The notes: generated by a model not told the origin, from the sequence alone. A stretch of DNA of 64,000 nt from Nocardioides sp. Arc9.136 (GCF_030506255.1 NZ_CP113431.1:310001-374000); one strand, 5' to 3'; positions 9,793 through 18,330 are shown, counted from the first letter of the stretch. Numbers and translations are program-made.

Positions 9793-9827
9793 ACGGACCG
9801 GACGGGGCCGAGGAGGAGGGAGGGACC

Positions 9828-10943
9828 GTGGGCGAACCGCTCCCGCTGGCCGGCTACCGCATCGGCGTCACCGCCGCCCGCAAGGTCGAGGACCAGATCG
9901 GCCTGCTCGAACGGCGCGGGGCCGAGGTGGTGTGGGCGCCCGCGCTGTCGCTGGAGCCCAACCAGGTCGACGACGCCTCGCTGCGCGCGGCGACCGAGGA
10001 GGTCCTGGCGCGGCCGGTGGACATGTTCCTGGCGACCACCGGCATCGGGATGCGGACGTGGTTCGAGGCCGCGGACTCCTGGGGGCTCGGCGACGCGCTG
10101 GTCGCCGCCATCGGCCGCGCCGAGATCCTGGCGCGGGGGCCGAAGTCGGTTGGCGCGCTGCGCCGGCGCGGGCTGCGCGAGCTGTGGGCGCCGGCCTCGG
10201 AGTGCTTCGAGGACGTGCTCGAGCACCTGCGGGGCCGCTCGCTGGAGGGGCTGCGGATCGTCGTGCAGGAGCACGGCCAGTCGCTCTCCATGGTGGCCCA
10301 CGCGCTGCGCCGGCAGGGCGCGGACGTCACCGTCGTCACCGTCTACCGCGTCGAGTCCGCCGAGGACCTCGAGCCGCTGTTCGGCATGATCGACCTGGTC
10401 GCCGACCGGGCGCTCCACGCGGTCACCTTCACCTCCGCGCCCGCCGTCGCCGCCCTGATGGAGGCGGCCGGCCCGACCGGTCGCCGCGACGACGTCGTCG
10501 CGGCCTTCCAGGCCGACGTGGTCGCCTCCTGCGTCGGACCGGTCACCGCCGCGGCCTTCGAGCTGTGGGGCGTCCCCACCATCCACCCCGAGCGGAACCG
10601 GCTGGCCGCGATGGTCAAGCAGCTCGAGACCGAGCTGCCCTCGCGCAGCGCCGGGGTCAGCATCGAGGTCGCCGGCCACACCCTGCTCCTGCACGGCGAC
10701 GAGGTGCTGCTCGACGGCGCCGAGGTCCGGCTCTCCCCGGCGCCCTTCGCGCTGCTCCAGGCGCTCCTGGTCAACCCCGGCCACGTGGTCTCGCGGCGCG
10801 AGCTGCTCGCCGCGCTGCCCTCGGGCACCGCCGGCTCCGAGCACGCCGTCGAGATGGCGGTCGCCCGGCTGCGGGCCGCGCTGGGCACCCGGATCGTGCA
10901 GACGGTGGTCAAGCGCGGCTACCGGCTGGCGGTCACGCCGTGA
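9828..10943 (+). CDS. Uroporphyrinogen-III synthase-like protein fused to an OmpR-type winged helix
   Basis: A 371-residue two-domain protein: residues about 8-265 have the HemD fold (N-terminal LAGYRIGVTAARK, then the interdomain sugar-binding-like pattern), and about 275-368 form an OmpR/PhoB winged helix (LSPAPFALLQALL, then AVEMAVARLRAALG and VVKRGYRLAV). Such HemD/response-regulator hybrids are known next to nirBD in actinobacteria. It may make the sirohaem precursor, or may act as a regulator sensing a tetrapyrrole; the sequence does not decide. I prefer the GTG at 9828 because GGAGGGAGGG lies just upstream; a GTG at 9789 would overlap nirD. It overlaps the chelatase gene by 4 bp. Confidence 0.85.
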   Translation: MGEPLPLAGYRIGVTAARKVEDQIGLLERRGAEVVWAPALSLEPNQVDDASLRAATEEVLARPVDMFLATTGIGMRTWFEAADSWGLGDALVAAIGRAEILARGPKSVGALRRRGLRELWAPASECFEDVLEHLRGRSLEGLRIVVQEHGQSLSMVAHALRRQGADVTVVTVYRVESAEDLEPLFGMIDLVADRALHAVTFTSAPAVAALMEAAGPTGRRDDVVAAFQADVVASCVGPVTAAAFELWGVPTIHPERNRLAAMVKQLETELPSRSAGVSIEVAGHTLLLHGDEVLLDGAEVRLSPAPFALLQALLVNPGHVVSRRELLAALPSGTAGSEHAVEMAVARLRAALGTRIVQTVVKRGYRLAVTP

Positions 10944-11629
10944 CCCTCCTGGTCACGGTCGCCCACGGCACGCGCACGGCCGCCGGGAACGAGGTCGCCC
11001 GGGCGCTGACCACGGCGGCGGCCGAGCGGCTCGGCCTGCCCGGCGTGGCGGCGTACGTCGAGCTGGCGGAGCCGCTCCTCGCCGACGTCGCGGCCGACGC
11101 CGGCCGGCGAGGGGAGCCGGGCGTGGTCGTGCCGCTGCTGCTCTCGACCGGGATGCACGTGCGCTCCGACCTGCCCGCGATGGTGCGCGGCTCCGCGCTC
11201 CGGCTCGGCCGCCAGCTCGGCCCGCACCCGCTGCTGGCCTCCGCCATGGTCTCCCGGCTCGTCTCCGCCGGGGCCGCCCCGGGCTCCCCGGTGGTGATGG
11301 TGGCGGCCGGCTCGACCGACCCGCTCGCCGTCCGCGACCTCGACCGGTCCGCCGACCTCCTCGGCCGGGCCTGGGGCGCACCGGTCCGCTGGGCCACCCT
11401 CAGCGGCCTCGGCCCCCGCCCGGCCGACGTGGTGCGGCCGGGGGACGCGGTGGCGCCGTACCTGCTCGCGACCGGCTACTTCGACCGCCGCCTGCGGGAC
11501 GACTGCCTCGCCGCCGGAGCCGCCGTCGTCGCCGACGTCGTCGGCCCGCACCCGCTCGTCGTGGACCTCGTCGTCGCCCGCGCCCGCGCCCTCGTCGCCG
11601 CCCGGCACTGGGAGCGACGCGCGGCCTGA
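10940..11629 (+). CDS. Sirohydrochlorin chelatase, CbiX/SirB family
   Basis: A 229-residue CbiX-type chelatase with two similar halves: the first carries the catalytic AHGTR motif (H9) and the metal-side LLLSTGMHVRSDLP loop, the second the degenerate VMVAAGSTD and LLATGYFDRRL repeats. It would insert iron (sirohaem) or cobalt into sirohydrochlorin. As the last gene of the nitrate operon, iron insertion to supply NirB with sirohaem is the natural reading. The methyltransferase that makes sirohydrochlorin is not in this window. GTG start overlapping the previous stop. Confidence 0.87.
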   Translation: MTLLVTVAHGTRTAAGNEVARALTTAAAERLGLPGVAAYVELAEPLLADVAADAGRRGEPGVVVPLLLSTGMHVRSDLPAMVRGSALRLGRQLGPHPLLASAMVSRLVSAGAAPGSPVVMVAAGSTDPLAVRDLDRSADLLGRAWGAPVRWATLSGLGPRPADVVRPGDAVAPYLLATGYFDRRLRDDCLAAGAAVVADVVGPHPLVVDLVVARARALVAARHWERRAA

Positions 11630-11802
11630 GCGGTGAGCGCCTCGCCTTGCAGGAGTCACCGGTTCACCGGGGACTCCCGCACCACTCCGCGGCCTTCTCT
11701 GACGCTCCGCGGGTGTTGCGATGGCAGGGAGGCTTCAACATCCCAAGTTCACTTGGGATGTTGAAGCTTCCCTGCCTTTCCCACCACCAAGCCGCCGCAC
11801 CA
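11630..11802. terminator. Convergent intergenic region with two hairpins
   Basis: The gap between the convergent nitrate operon and the SSS symporter operon. One hairpin at 11651-11678 pairs GGAGTC with GACTCC around an inner ACCGG/CCGG stem. The second, 11723-11776, is a 54-bp near-perfect palindrome with 26-nt arms, one mismatch and a 2-nt loop, centred on CCCAAGTTCACTTGGG. Either could stop transcription from both sides. No gene is seen here. Confidence 0.6.
11723..11776. repeat. 54-bp intergenic palindrome, copy 1 of a repeat family
   Basis: Both 26-nt arms read outward as GGCAGGGA, GCTTCAACATCCCAAGT, with a single A/G mismatch. The core CCCAAGTTCACTTGGG and the outer TTCCCTGC arms recur at 59417-59504, also in a convergent gap. 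It has no transposase or target duplication next to it. Confidence 0.75.
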
Positions 11803-13329
11803 CTACCCGCGGTCCAGGTCGAGCGCCTCGGGGGTGTGCAGCCGCACCATGAACCGGCCCGTGTGGGCGGGCACGCGGGAGCGGGTGGCCAGCGAGACGC
11901 CGACCATCGTGGCGACGGCGAGCGGCACCGACCAGGCGGCGGGCTGCTCGAGGAGCACCGACGGCCAGCCGGCGGGGGCGGCCGTGGTCAGGGTCAGCAG
12001 CACGGCCGCGCCGGAGCCGAGCCCGCCCACGGCCAGGCCCGCGACGGCGCCGGCGTCGGTGAGCCGGCGCCACCAGATGCCGAGCAGCAGCAACGGGCAG
12101 AACGTTGAGGCGGCGACCGCGAACGCCAGCCCCACGGCCCGGGCCACGCCGACGTGCGGGGCGGCGAGCGCCATCAGCATCGGGACGACGACCGCCAGGA
12201 CCGCGCCGAGGCGGAACGCCGTCACGCCGGCAAGCCGCCGGCCGCGGAACGGCCGGCCCGTGACGTCCTGCGAGAGCACGCCGGCGACCGCGATCGAGAG
12301 CCCCGAGGACGTCGAGAGGAACGCCGCGAACGCGCCGGCCGTCACCAGGCCGGTCAGCACCTCCCCGAGCAGCCCCGGGACCATCAGCCGCGGCAGCTCC
12401 AGCACCAGCACGTCGGAGCGGCCGGAGGCGGCCAGCTCCGCGGCGTAGGCCCGCCCGAGCGCGCCGTACACCGGCGGGAGGAGGTAGAAGACGCCGAGCA
12501 GGGCCAGCACGACGAGCGTCGTGCGGCGGGCGGCGCGGCCGTCGGGGTTGGTGTAGAAGCGGACGACCACGTGCGGCAGGCCCATGGTGCCGAGGAACGT
12601 CGCGAGGATGAGGGAGTACGTCACGTAGAGCCCCTGGCCGCCCCCGGAGGCCAGCGGGGAGGACCAGTCGCCCACCGCCGAGGACCCCGTCAGCGCGGGC
12701 GAGGCGCCGGGCCGCCCGTCGGAGAGCCAGACGACGGCGAGGACGGCGGCGGGCAGCAGGAGCGCCCAGAGCTTCAGCCAGTACTGGAAGGCCTGCACGA
12801 AGGTGATGCTGCGCATCCCGCCGGAGGTGACGTTGGCCAGCACGACGGCGCCGACGATGACCGGCCCGACCCACGTCGGCGCGCCCACCGCCGAGCGCAG
12901 GGTCAGGCCCGCCCCCTGGAACTGCGGGTAGAGGTAGAGCAGCCCGATCGCCACCACCAGCACCGAGCACACCGAGCGCACACCGGTCGACCCGAACCGC
13001 GCCTCGGCGAAGTCCGGCAGCGTGTAGGCCCCCGAGCGGCGGAGCGGGGCGGCCACCAGGACGAGCAGGACGAGGTACCCGGCGGTCCACCCGATCGGGT
13101 ACCACAGCATGTCCGCGCCGAAGGTCAGCACGAGACCGGCGACGCCGAGGAAGGACGCGGCCGAGAGGTACTCCCCGCCGATCGCGCTGGCGTTGAGCCG
13201 CGGACCGACCGAGCGGGAGGCGACGAGGAAGTCGCTGGTGGTGCGCGAGAAGCGCAGGCCCCACGTCCCGATCGCGAGGGTGGCGACGGCGACCAGGGCG
13301 ATCGCGACGACGCCCGGGACGCTGGTCAC
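11803..13329 (-). CDS. Sodium:solute symporter family transporter
   Basis: A 508-residue SSS-family permease with about 13 membrane helices. Family motifs are visible: FLVASRSVGPRLNASAIGGEY near residue 35, then LSAASFLGVAG, the GGMRSITFVQAFQYWLK segment and GTMGLPHVVVRFYTNPDG. The last matches the acetate/monocarboxylate branch. The GTG at 13329 gives a normal N-terminus and overlaps the stop of the small membrane protein by 4 bp; the open frame extends upstream only as a shadow. It is the last gene of an operon beginning with a LytS-type kinase, so expression is probably induced by a substrate sensed by that kinase. Confidence 0.9.
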   Translation of the reverse strand: MTSVPGVVAIALVAVATLAIGTWGLRFSRTTSDFLVASRSVGPRLNASAIGGEYLSAASFLGVAGLVLTFGADMLWYPIGWTAGYLVLLVLVAAPLRRSGAYTLPDFAEARFGSTGVRSVCSVLVVAIGLLYLYPQFQGAGLTLRSAVGAPTWVGPVIVGAVVLANVTSGGMRSITFVQAFQYWLKLWALLLPAAVLAVVWLSDGRPGASPALTGSSAVGDWSSPLASGGGQGLYVTYSLILATFLGTMGLPHVVVRFYTNPDGRAARRTTLVVLALLGVFYLLPPVYGALGRAYAAELAASGRSDVLVLELPRLMVPGLLGEVLTGLVTAGAFAAFLSTSSGLSIAVAGVLSQDVTGRPFRGRRLAGVTAFRLGAVLAVVVPMLMALAAPHVGVARAVGLAFAVAASTFCPLLLLGIWWRRLTDAGAVAGLAVGGLGSGAAVLLTLTTAAPAGWPSVLLEQPAAWSVPLAVATMVGVSLATRSRVPAHTGRFMVRLHTPEALDLDRG

Positions 13330-13760
13330 CCCTCGACCTCGCTCATCAGGTCCAGGAAGTCCTGCTCGTTGCGCTCCGCGCGACGCACGTAGCGCCAGCC
13401 CAGCACCACCAGGAGCGGGTACGCCGCCACGCCGAGCAGCAGCCACGGCAGCGGCGCCCCGAGCAGGTGGACGCCGGTCAGCCCCGGCCAGAGGTGGAAG
13501 GCCAGCGGCAGCGACCCGAGCGTCACCGCGAGCACCGCCAGCACCCGCACCGCCAACCACAGCTGCTCGCGCAGCAACGAGCCCATGTAGACCTCGCCCA
13601 GCCGGGTCTCGGCGTCGATGTCGCGCGTCCGCGCGGCAGGGGTGCGCCGGCGGGGCGGGCCGGTCACGCGCACCCGCTCGACCCGGACCCGCTCGGGCCG
13701 CACCCGCTCGACCCGCACCCGCTCCGGCCGGGCCGGGCGCTCGGGCGGGTGGCCGCTCAT
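13326..13760 (-). CDS. Two-helix membrane protein with Arg-rich repeat N-terminus
   Basis: A 144-residue protein: a basic cytoplasmic N-terminus of about 60 residues built on repeats of ERVRVERVRP, then two membrane helices (about 75-97 and 103-125) and an acidic C-terminal tail. Size, topology and position next to an SSS permease resemble DUF485/DUF4212 partner subunits, although I cannot assign it to either. The repeat is also a DNA repeat of a CCGCACCCGCTCGACC-like unit (about 13665-13735). The ATG overlaps the response-regulator stop and its stop overlaps the permease start. Confidence 0.75.
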   Translation of the reverse strand: MSGHPPERPARPERVRVERVRPERVRVERVRVTGPPRRRTPAARTRDIDAETRLGEVYMGSLLREQLWLAVRVLAVLAVTLGSLPLAFHLWPGLTGVHLLGAPLPWLLLGVAAYPLLVVLGWRYVRRAERNEQDFLDLMSEVEG

Positions 13761-14515
13761 GCCCCCGACCGGCGCAGCAGCAGGTCGCGCAGCTGGCGGG
13801 TGTGCCGCCGGCTGACGCCGAGCTCGGTGCCGCCGGTGACCACGACCGAGCAGCGGCCGGCCTCCATCCGCAGCTCGGCCACGTGCGCGAGGGAGACGAG
13901 CAGCGAGCGGTGGATGCGCACGAACCCCGCCGCCGCCCACTCCTCCTCGAGCTGGGAGAGCGGGGTGCGCACGAGGTAGGAGCCGCCCGACGCCCCCTCG
14001 GCGCCGTCGGCCACGTGCAGCCGCGCGTAGTCGCCCTGCGCCTCGACGTGGCTGATCGCGACCCGGTCGACGAAGCGGGTGACCCCGCCCCGCTCGACCG
14101 CCACCTGCACGTCGTCGCGCGCCGGCGCCTGCTCCGGGACCGCCTGGCGCCCGCCGGCCGTCGCCTCGACCACGCGGCGTACCGCCTCCGCGAGCCGGTC
14201 CGCCCGCACCGGCTTGAGGACGTAGTCGACCGCCCGGACGTCGAAGGCCTCGACCGCGTGCTCCTCGTGGGCGGTGACGAAGACGATCGCCGGCGGCGTC
14301 CGGAACCGGCTGAGCACCTGGGCCAGCTCCAGCCCGGTCAGCCCCGGCATCTGCACGTCGAGGAAGACGACGTCGACGTCGACCTCCTGCAGCATCCGCA
14401 GGCCCTCCGTCGCCGAGTCGCTGGTCAGCACCTCGCGGACCCGGTCGTCCCGGGCCAGGAGCCAGGAGAGCTCGTCGAGCGCCGGCCGCTCGTCGTCGAC
14501 GACCAGGGCCCTCAC
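13757..14515 (-). CDS. LytTR-family response regulator
   Basis: A 252-residue regulator with a receiver domain (acidic pair D7/D8, phosphoacceptor D53 in VVFLDVQMPG, T81-like VFVTAHEEHA, K in DYVLKPV) and a C-terminal LytTR DNA-binding domain (about 145-245, with FVRIHRSLLVSLAHV). It is encoded just after its cognate kinase, 10 nt away, with GAGGGG upstream of the GTG. It should bind direct repeats upstream of the target promoter, probably that of its own transporter operon. Confidence 0.92.
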   Translation of the reverse strand: MRALVVDDERPALDELSWLLARDDRVREVLTSDSATEGLRMLQEVDVDVVFLDVQMPGLTGLELAQVLSRFRTPPAIVFVTAHEEHAVEAFDVRAVDYVLKPVRADRLAEAVRRVVEATAGGRQAVPEQAPARDDVQVAVERGGVTRFVDRVAISHVEAQGDYARLHVADGAEGASGGSYLVRTPLSQLEEEWAAAGFVRIHRSLLVSLAHVAELRMEAGRCSVVVTGGTELGVSRRHTRQLRDLLLRRSGA

Positions 14516-14525
14516 GGCCGGCCCC

Positions 14526-15641
14526 TCACGGGTGCACCCCGGGTGCGAACTTCGGCACCCGCACGACCACGCGGGTGCCGGCACCGGGCGCGGTCTCGAC
14601 GACCAGCCCGTAGTCGTCGCCGAACGCGTTGCGCAGCCGCGCGTCGACGTTCCCCAGCCCGACGGAGTCCAGCGCCGCGTCACCGGCCAGCGCGCGCCGT
14701 ACTCGCTCCGGGTCCTCGCCCACGCCGTCGTCCTCCACCTCGATGACGCACGCCTGCCCACGGTCGTGCGCGGTGATCCGGATGTGCCCGACGCCCTCGG
14801 CCGACTCCAGGCCGTGCCGCACGGCGTTCTCGACGAGCGGCTGGACGCAGAGGAAGGGTACGGCGACCGGCAGCACCTCGGGGGCGATCCCGAGGGTCAC
14901 CTGGAGCCGGTCGCCGAACCGGGCCTGCTCGAGCAGGAGGTACCGCTCGACCGACCGCAGCTCCTCGGCCAGGGTCGTGAACTCCCCGTGCCGGCGGAAG
15001 GAGTAGCGGGTGAAGTCGGCGAACTCCAGCAGCAGCTCGCGCGCCCGGTCGGGGTCGGTGCGCACGAAGCTCGCGATGGCCCCGAGGGAGTTGTAGATGA
15101 AGTGCGGGCTGATCTGGGCGCGCAGCGCCCGCACCTCCGCCTCGACCAGCCGGGTCCGCGACGCGTCGAGCTCGGCGAGCTCGAGCTGGCCGGAGACCCA
15201 CTGCGCGACCTCGTCGGTGGCGCGGGCCAGGCCGGCGGTGGGGTACGGCGCGAACGCCTGCAGCGTGCCGACGACGCGCTCCTCGACCACCAGCGTGGAG
15301 ACCACCGCCGTCCGCACCGGGCAGCCCTGCTCCCGGCAGGCGAGGTCGGTGCGGTCGAAGCCGCGGGTGCCGCCGCGCTCGAGCGTGGCGGCGACCAGCG
15401 CGGGCACCTGCGGGCCGTGGTGCTGGCCGGTGCCGTCCCAGGCGAGCAGGCCGGCGGTGTCGGTGATCGCCAGCGCGGGGGTGCCCAGCAGGGCGCGCAG
15501 GTGCCGGATGCTCCGCTCGGCCGAGTCCGCGGTCAGGCCCTCGCGCAGCGCCGGGCTGGCCAGCGAGGCCGAGTGCAGGGCGCGGAACGTCGCCCGGTCG
15601 GTCTCGCTGCCGAGGTGGGTGCGGCGCCAGGCACGGACCAC
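14526..15641 (-). CDS. LytS-type sensor histidine kinase with GAF domain
   Basis: A 371-residue kinase without membrane helices: a GAF-like sensor region (about 40-150), a His_kinase box with the phosphorylated histidine in QISPHFIYN (about residue 188), and an HATPase domain with LVENAVRHGLE, the DDGVG G-box and GVGLGNVDARL. A Cys pair (ACREQGC) in the GAF domain could bind a metal or sense redox state. A GTG start is used. It heads the operon with the LytTR regulator, the small membrane protein and the SSS permease, the layout of carbon-source-sensing systems such as BtsSR/YpdAB and their transporters. Confidence 0.9.
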   Translation of the reverse strand: MVRAWRRTHLGSETDRATFRALHSASLASPALREGLTADSAERSIRHLRALLGTPALAITDTAGLLAWDGTGQHHGPQVPALVAATLERGGTRGFDRTDLACREQGCPVRTAVVSTLVVEERVVGTLQAFAPYPTAGLARATDEVAQWVSGQLELAELDASRTRLVEAEVRALRAQISPHFIYNSLGAIASFVRTDPDRARELLLEFADFTRYSFRRHGEFTTLAEELRSVERYLLLEQARFGDRLQVTLGIAPEVLPVAVPFLCVQPLVENAVRHGLESAEGVGHIRITAHDRGQACVIEVEDDGVGEDPERVRRALAGDAALDSVGLGNVDARLRNAFGDDYGLVVETAPGAGTRVVVRVPKFAPGVHP

Positions 15642-15654
15642 GGTGTCGCCCCGC

Positions 15655-16503
15655 TCAGCGGAAGTCGATGAGCAGCATGTCGGTGTCGGTGCCGTCCGAG
15701 ATGGTGTCGGTCATCGGGTCGCGCTCGCCCTCCGGCTCCTCCTCCGCGGCACCGGCGGTCTCCTCGCGGACGACGGTCGCGCGGAAGCAGCGGGCCAGGT
15801 ACGGCAGCTGCATGCCGTCCATGCCGCGCCCGAAGTCGTCGTAGAACGCCACCACCTCGGCGAGCCTGGCCTCGCGCTCGGCCTCCGGGAGGGTCGCGAC
15901 GTTCGACCGGGACAGCGCGAGGTCGCGGATCGAGTGCCGGTCGACGACCTGCCAGTGCTTGAACGTCGCCTCGTCGACGAACCCGAAGAGCGGCGAGGTC
16001 ACCACGGCGCCGGCCGGGTCCTCCTGCTGCTCCTGGGTGCCGAGCAGCTCCCCGAGCCGCCGCACCCAGGGGATCCGCGTGTCGGGGACGTTCCACACCA
16101 GCGCGAGCCGGCCGCCGGGGCGCAGCACGCGCGCGATCTCCGGCAGCGCCCGCTCGTGGTCGAACCAGTGGAACGCCTGGGCGCAGACCACCACGTCGAT
16201 CGAGGCGTCCGGCAGCGGCAGGTCCTCGGCGGGCGCACCGGTGACCGGCACGTCGGGCAGGTCGCGCTTGAGCAGCTCGAGCAGGGCCGGGTCGGGCTCG
16301 GTGGCGTGCACGTCGTGGCCGAGGTCGGCCAGGACCTTGGTCAGCTTGCCGGTGCCGGCGCCGACCTCCAGCACGGTGCACCCGTCGGTGCCGGCAAGCC
16401 ACGCGGCGGCCTCGCGCGGGTACGACGGCCGGCCGCGGTCGTAGGCGTCCGCGACGCCGCCGAAGGAGCGCCCGGGACCGTTCGCGGGGGACTGGTCTGC
16501 CAT
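15655..16503 (-). CDS. Class I SAM-dependent methyltransferase
   Basis: A 282-residue Methyltransf_11-type protein with the SAM-binding motif LEVGAGTGKLT (about residues 44-54), the acidic ATEPD end of strand 2, a CAQAFHWFD motif near 107 and LRPGGRLALVWN. The substrate is unknown. The C-terminal 35 residues are acidic and atypical. A -10-like TAGCCT (16511-16516, minus strand) lies 7 nt before the ATG, so the transcript is probably leaderless. The kinase gene downstream starts 13 nt after it and may be cotranscribed. Confidence 0.85.
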   Translation of the reverse strand: MADQSPANGPGRSFGGVADAYDRGRPSYPREAAAWLAGTDGCTVLEVGAGTGKLTKVLADLGHDVHATEPDPALLELLKRDLPDVPVTGAPAEDLPLPDASIDVVVCAQAFHWFDHERALPEIARVLRPGGRLALVWNVPDTRIPWVRRLGELLGTQEQQEDPAGAVVTSPLFGFVDEATFKHWQVVDRHSIRDLALSRSNVATLPEAEREARLAEVVAFYDDFGRGMDGMQLPYLARCFRATVVREETAGAAEEEPEGERDPMTDTISDGTDTDMLLIDFR

Positions 16504-16510
16504 CGGGCCG

Positions 16511-16538
16511 AGGCTACCGGCTGCGTACCCTTCTCGCC
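16511..16538. promoter_or_regulatory. Back-to-back leaderless promoters
   Basis: Minus-strand TAGCCT (16511-16516) lies 7 nt before the methyltransferase ATG at 16503, and plus-strand TACCCT (16526-16531) lies 7 nt before the Fic-like GTG at 16539. Both fit actinobacterial leaderless promoters. Confidence 0.5.
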
Positions 16539-17270
16539 GTGACCGCCGATCCCCTCGCCTGGCTGGTGTCCCTCGAGGGCGTGCCCTCCGCGTACGCCGC
16601 CGTCCGCGACGGCATCGACGTCATGCTCCGCGACCGCGGGCTGCGCAAGACCTCGCCGGAGACGACCGCCGAGTCGCTCCTGCGCGGGGCGCACGCGAGC
16701 GCCGTTCTCGAGGGGTCGGCCTCGACCATCGAGGAGGTCCGCGCGGGCGACGCCGACCCGATCGCGCAGGACGCGGTGCGCGTCTCCACCGAGCTCCTCG
16801 GCCTCACCCCGCTGCTCTCCCGCGCCCCGCTGCAGGCCTTCGCCCGCCTGCACGCGCTGGCCGCCCGCGGCACGCTCGCCGACGACGAGCTCGGCCGCCC
16901 GCGCGACGCCGAGTCGGCCGCGCGCCTGCGCGACATCGCCTCGCTGCTGACCAGCACCACCTCGGCCCCGGCCCTCCTGGTCGCCGCGGTCGTGCACGCC
17001 GACCTGGTCTCCACCTCGCCGTTCCCCTCGCACAACGGCATCGTGGCCCGGGCCGTCGAGCGCCTCGTGCTGGTCGCCCGCGGGGTCGACGAGAAGTCGC
17101 TCGTCGTCCCGGAGGCCGGGCACCTCGCCAACCGCGCGGCATACGAGTCGAACCTGCGCGGGTACGCCGGCGGCACCCGCAACGGCGTGCACTCCTGGCT
17201 GCTCTACGCGCCGGAGGCGTACGCCGCGGGCGCCGACGCCAGCCCCCTGCGCGACGGCACGTCCGGCTGA
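16539..17270 (+). CDS. Fic-like protein with degenerate motif
   Basis: A 243-residue all-helical protein, often annotated 'oxidoreductase' in actinobacteria. It resembles the Fic/DOC fold: a possible inhibitory-helix-like SAVLEGSAS segment near residue 50 and, at about 160-172, SPFPSHNGIVARA in the place of the catalytic HxFx(D/E)GNGRxxR. The first His is replaced by Ser/Pro context and the nucleotide-binding Gly-Asn-Gly-Arg is only partly kept, so AMP transfer looks doubtful. It sits beside the HAD phosphatase and Ssd genes, the order also seen in mycobacteria. Leaderless GTG start. Confidence 0.7.
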   Translation: MTADPLAWLVSLEGVPSAYAAVRDGIDVMLRDRGLRKTSPETTAESLLRGAHASAVLEGSASTIEEVRAGDADPIAQDAVRVSTELLGLTPLLSRAPLQAFARLHALAARGTLADDELGRPRDAESAARLRDIASLLTSTTSAPALLVAAVVHADLVSTSPFPSHNGIVARAVERLVLVARGVDEKSLVVPEAGHLANRAAYESNLRGYAGGTRNGVHSWLLYAPEAYAAGADASPLRDGTSG

Positions 17271-17532
17271 GGACCCCGGACATGCAGGTGGCACCCGGGC
17301 CCTGACTTCGACTCGAGTGCCACCGCTGACACGTTGACCATGGCTACCAGGCGTGCATCTCTACTGCTGCCGCGGAAGTCTTCCGAGTGCCAGCGCCCTG
17401 AAAAAGGGTGGATCGCCGCGTGGGTACCTCGGTCCCCGTGTACGTCTGTGGAGTTCTGCTCTCCGTTGTACGCCGGTCCGCGAGGACGATCAACCCTTGA
17501 CTTCCGGGGCCCGGAGTGGGTGAGCAGGCCGC
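17271..17532. other. Intergenic region of lower GC
   Basis: About 260 bp between convergent genes. GGTGGCAC (17287-17294) pairs with GTGCCACC (17315-17322) as a possible terminator loop. The remainder is visibly less GC-rich than its neighbours and holds no convincing reading frame; it may be a decayed insertion. Confidence 0.4.
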
Positions 17533-18330
17533 TCAGGCGCCTTCGCGTCGTCGGCGGGCGCTGGCCCACAGGACGCCGCCGACGGCGGCGATCCCACCGA
17601 CGGCGAGCGCGGCGATGGTGGGGCCGGCCGGGGGCAGCGGCACCCGGCTGCGCAGCGCGACCGGCTTGACGAAGACCAGCACCGGCCAGCCGTTCGTCGT
17701 CGCCACCTTGCGCAGGTCACGGTCGGGGTTGACCGCGTAGGGGTGCCCGACCGCCTCGAGCATCGGGACGTCGGTGATCGAGTCGCTGTAGGCGAAGCAC
17801 TCGTCGAGGTCGTAGCCGCGCTCCTCGGCGAGCTGGCGGACCGCGTTCGCCTTCTCCTCGGCGTAGGCGTAGTACTCGATCTCGCCGGTGTAGCGGCCCT
17901 CGACGATCTCCAGGCGCGTGGCGACGACGTGGTCCGCGCCGAGCATCTCGCCGATCGGCTCGACGACCTCGCTGCCGGAGGTCGACACGATGACGACGTC
18001 GCGCCCGGCGAGACGGTGCTCCTCGATGAGCGAGACGGCCTCGTCGTAGACCAGCGGGTCGACCACGTGGTGCAGGGTGTCGCCGACGATCTCGCGGACC
18101 GTCGCGACGTCCCAGCCGCCGACGAGCTGGGAGAGGAACAGCCGCAGCTTCTCCATCTGGTCGTGGTCGGCGCCGCCGACGAGGTAGACGAACTGCGCGT
18201 ACGCCGAGCGCAGGACCGCCCGCCGGGAGATCAGGCCGCCCGCCTGGAAGGGCTTGCTGAAGGCCAGCGTGCTCGACTTGGCGATGATGGTCTTGTCGAG
18301 GTCGAAGAAGGCCGCGGTCGGGCGGGACAT
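17533..18330 (-). CDS. HAD-IB family phosphatase with C-terminal membrane helix
   Basis: A 265-residue HAD hydrolase of the SerB-like IB class. The catalytic DLDKT motif is at D10/D12, motif II is IVSTSG near 107, the motif III lysine lies in the EEKANAV region and motif IV is YSDSITDVPML near 172. After the catalytic domain comes a hydrophobic helix (about 232-255) ending in Arg-rich residues, so it should be anchored to the inner face of the membrane. The substrate is unknown. A minus-strand TACGAT (18337-18342) lies 6 nt before the ATG, suggesting leaderless expression. The frame continues upstream without family sequence. Confidence 0.88.
   Translation of the reverse strand: MSRPTAAFFDLDKTIIAKSSTLAFSKPFQAGGLISRRAVLRSAYAQFVYLVGGADHDQMEKLRLFLSQLVGGWDVATVREIVGDTLHHVVDPLVYDEAVSLIEEHRLAGRDVVIVSTSGSEVVEPIGEMLGADHVVATRLEIVEGRYTGEIEYYAYAEEKANAVRQLAEERGYDLDECFAYSDSITDVPMLEAVGHPYAVNPDRDLRKVATTNGWPVLVFVKPVALRSRVPLPPAGPTIAALAVGGIAAVGGVLWASARRRREGA

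Noticed and set aside
11723-11776. The palindrome as an insertion-sequence end or attachment site
   Set aside because: No transposase, no target duplication and no neighbouring integrase; a terminator/REP-like element fits better.
17334-17669. Plus-strand frame in the gap before the HAD gene
   Set aside because: Cys/Arg-rich translation without features, overlapping the conserved HAD C-terminus; treated as non-coding.
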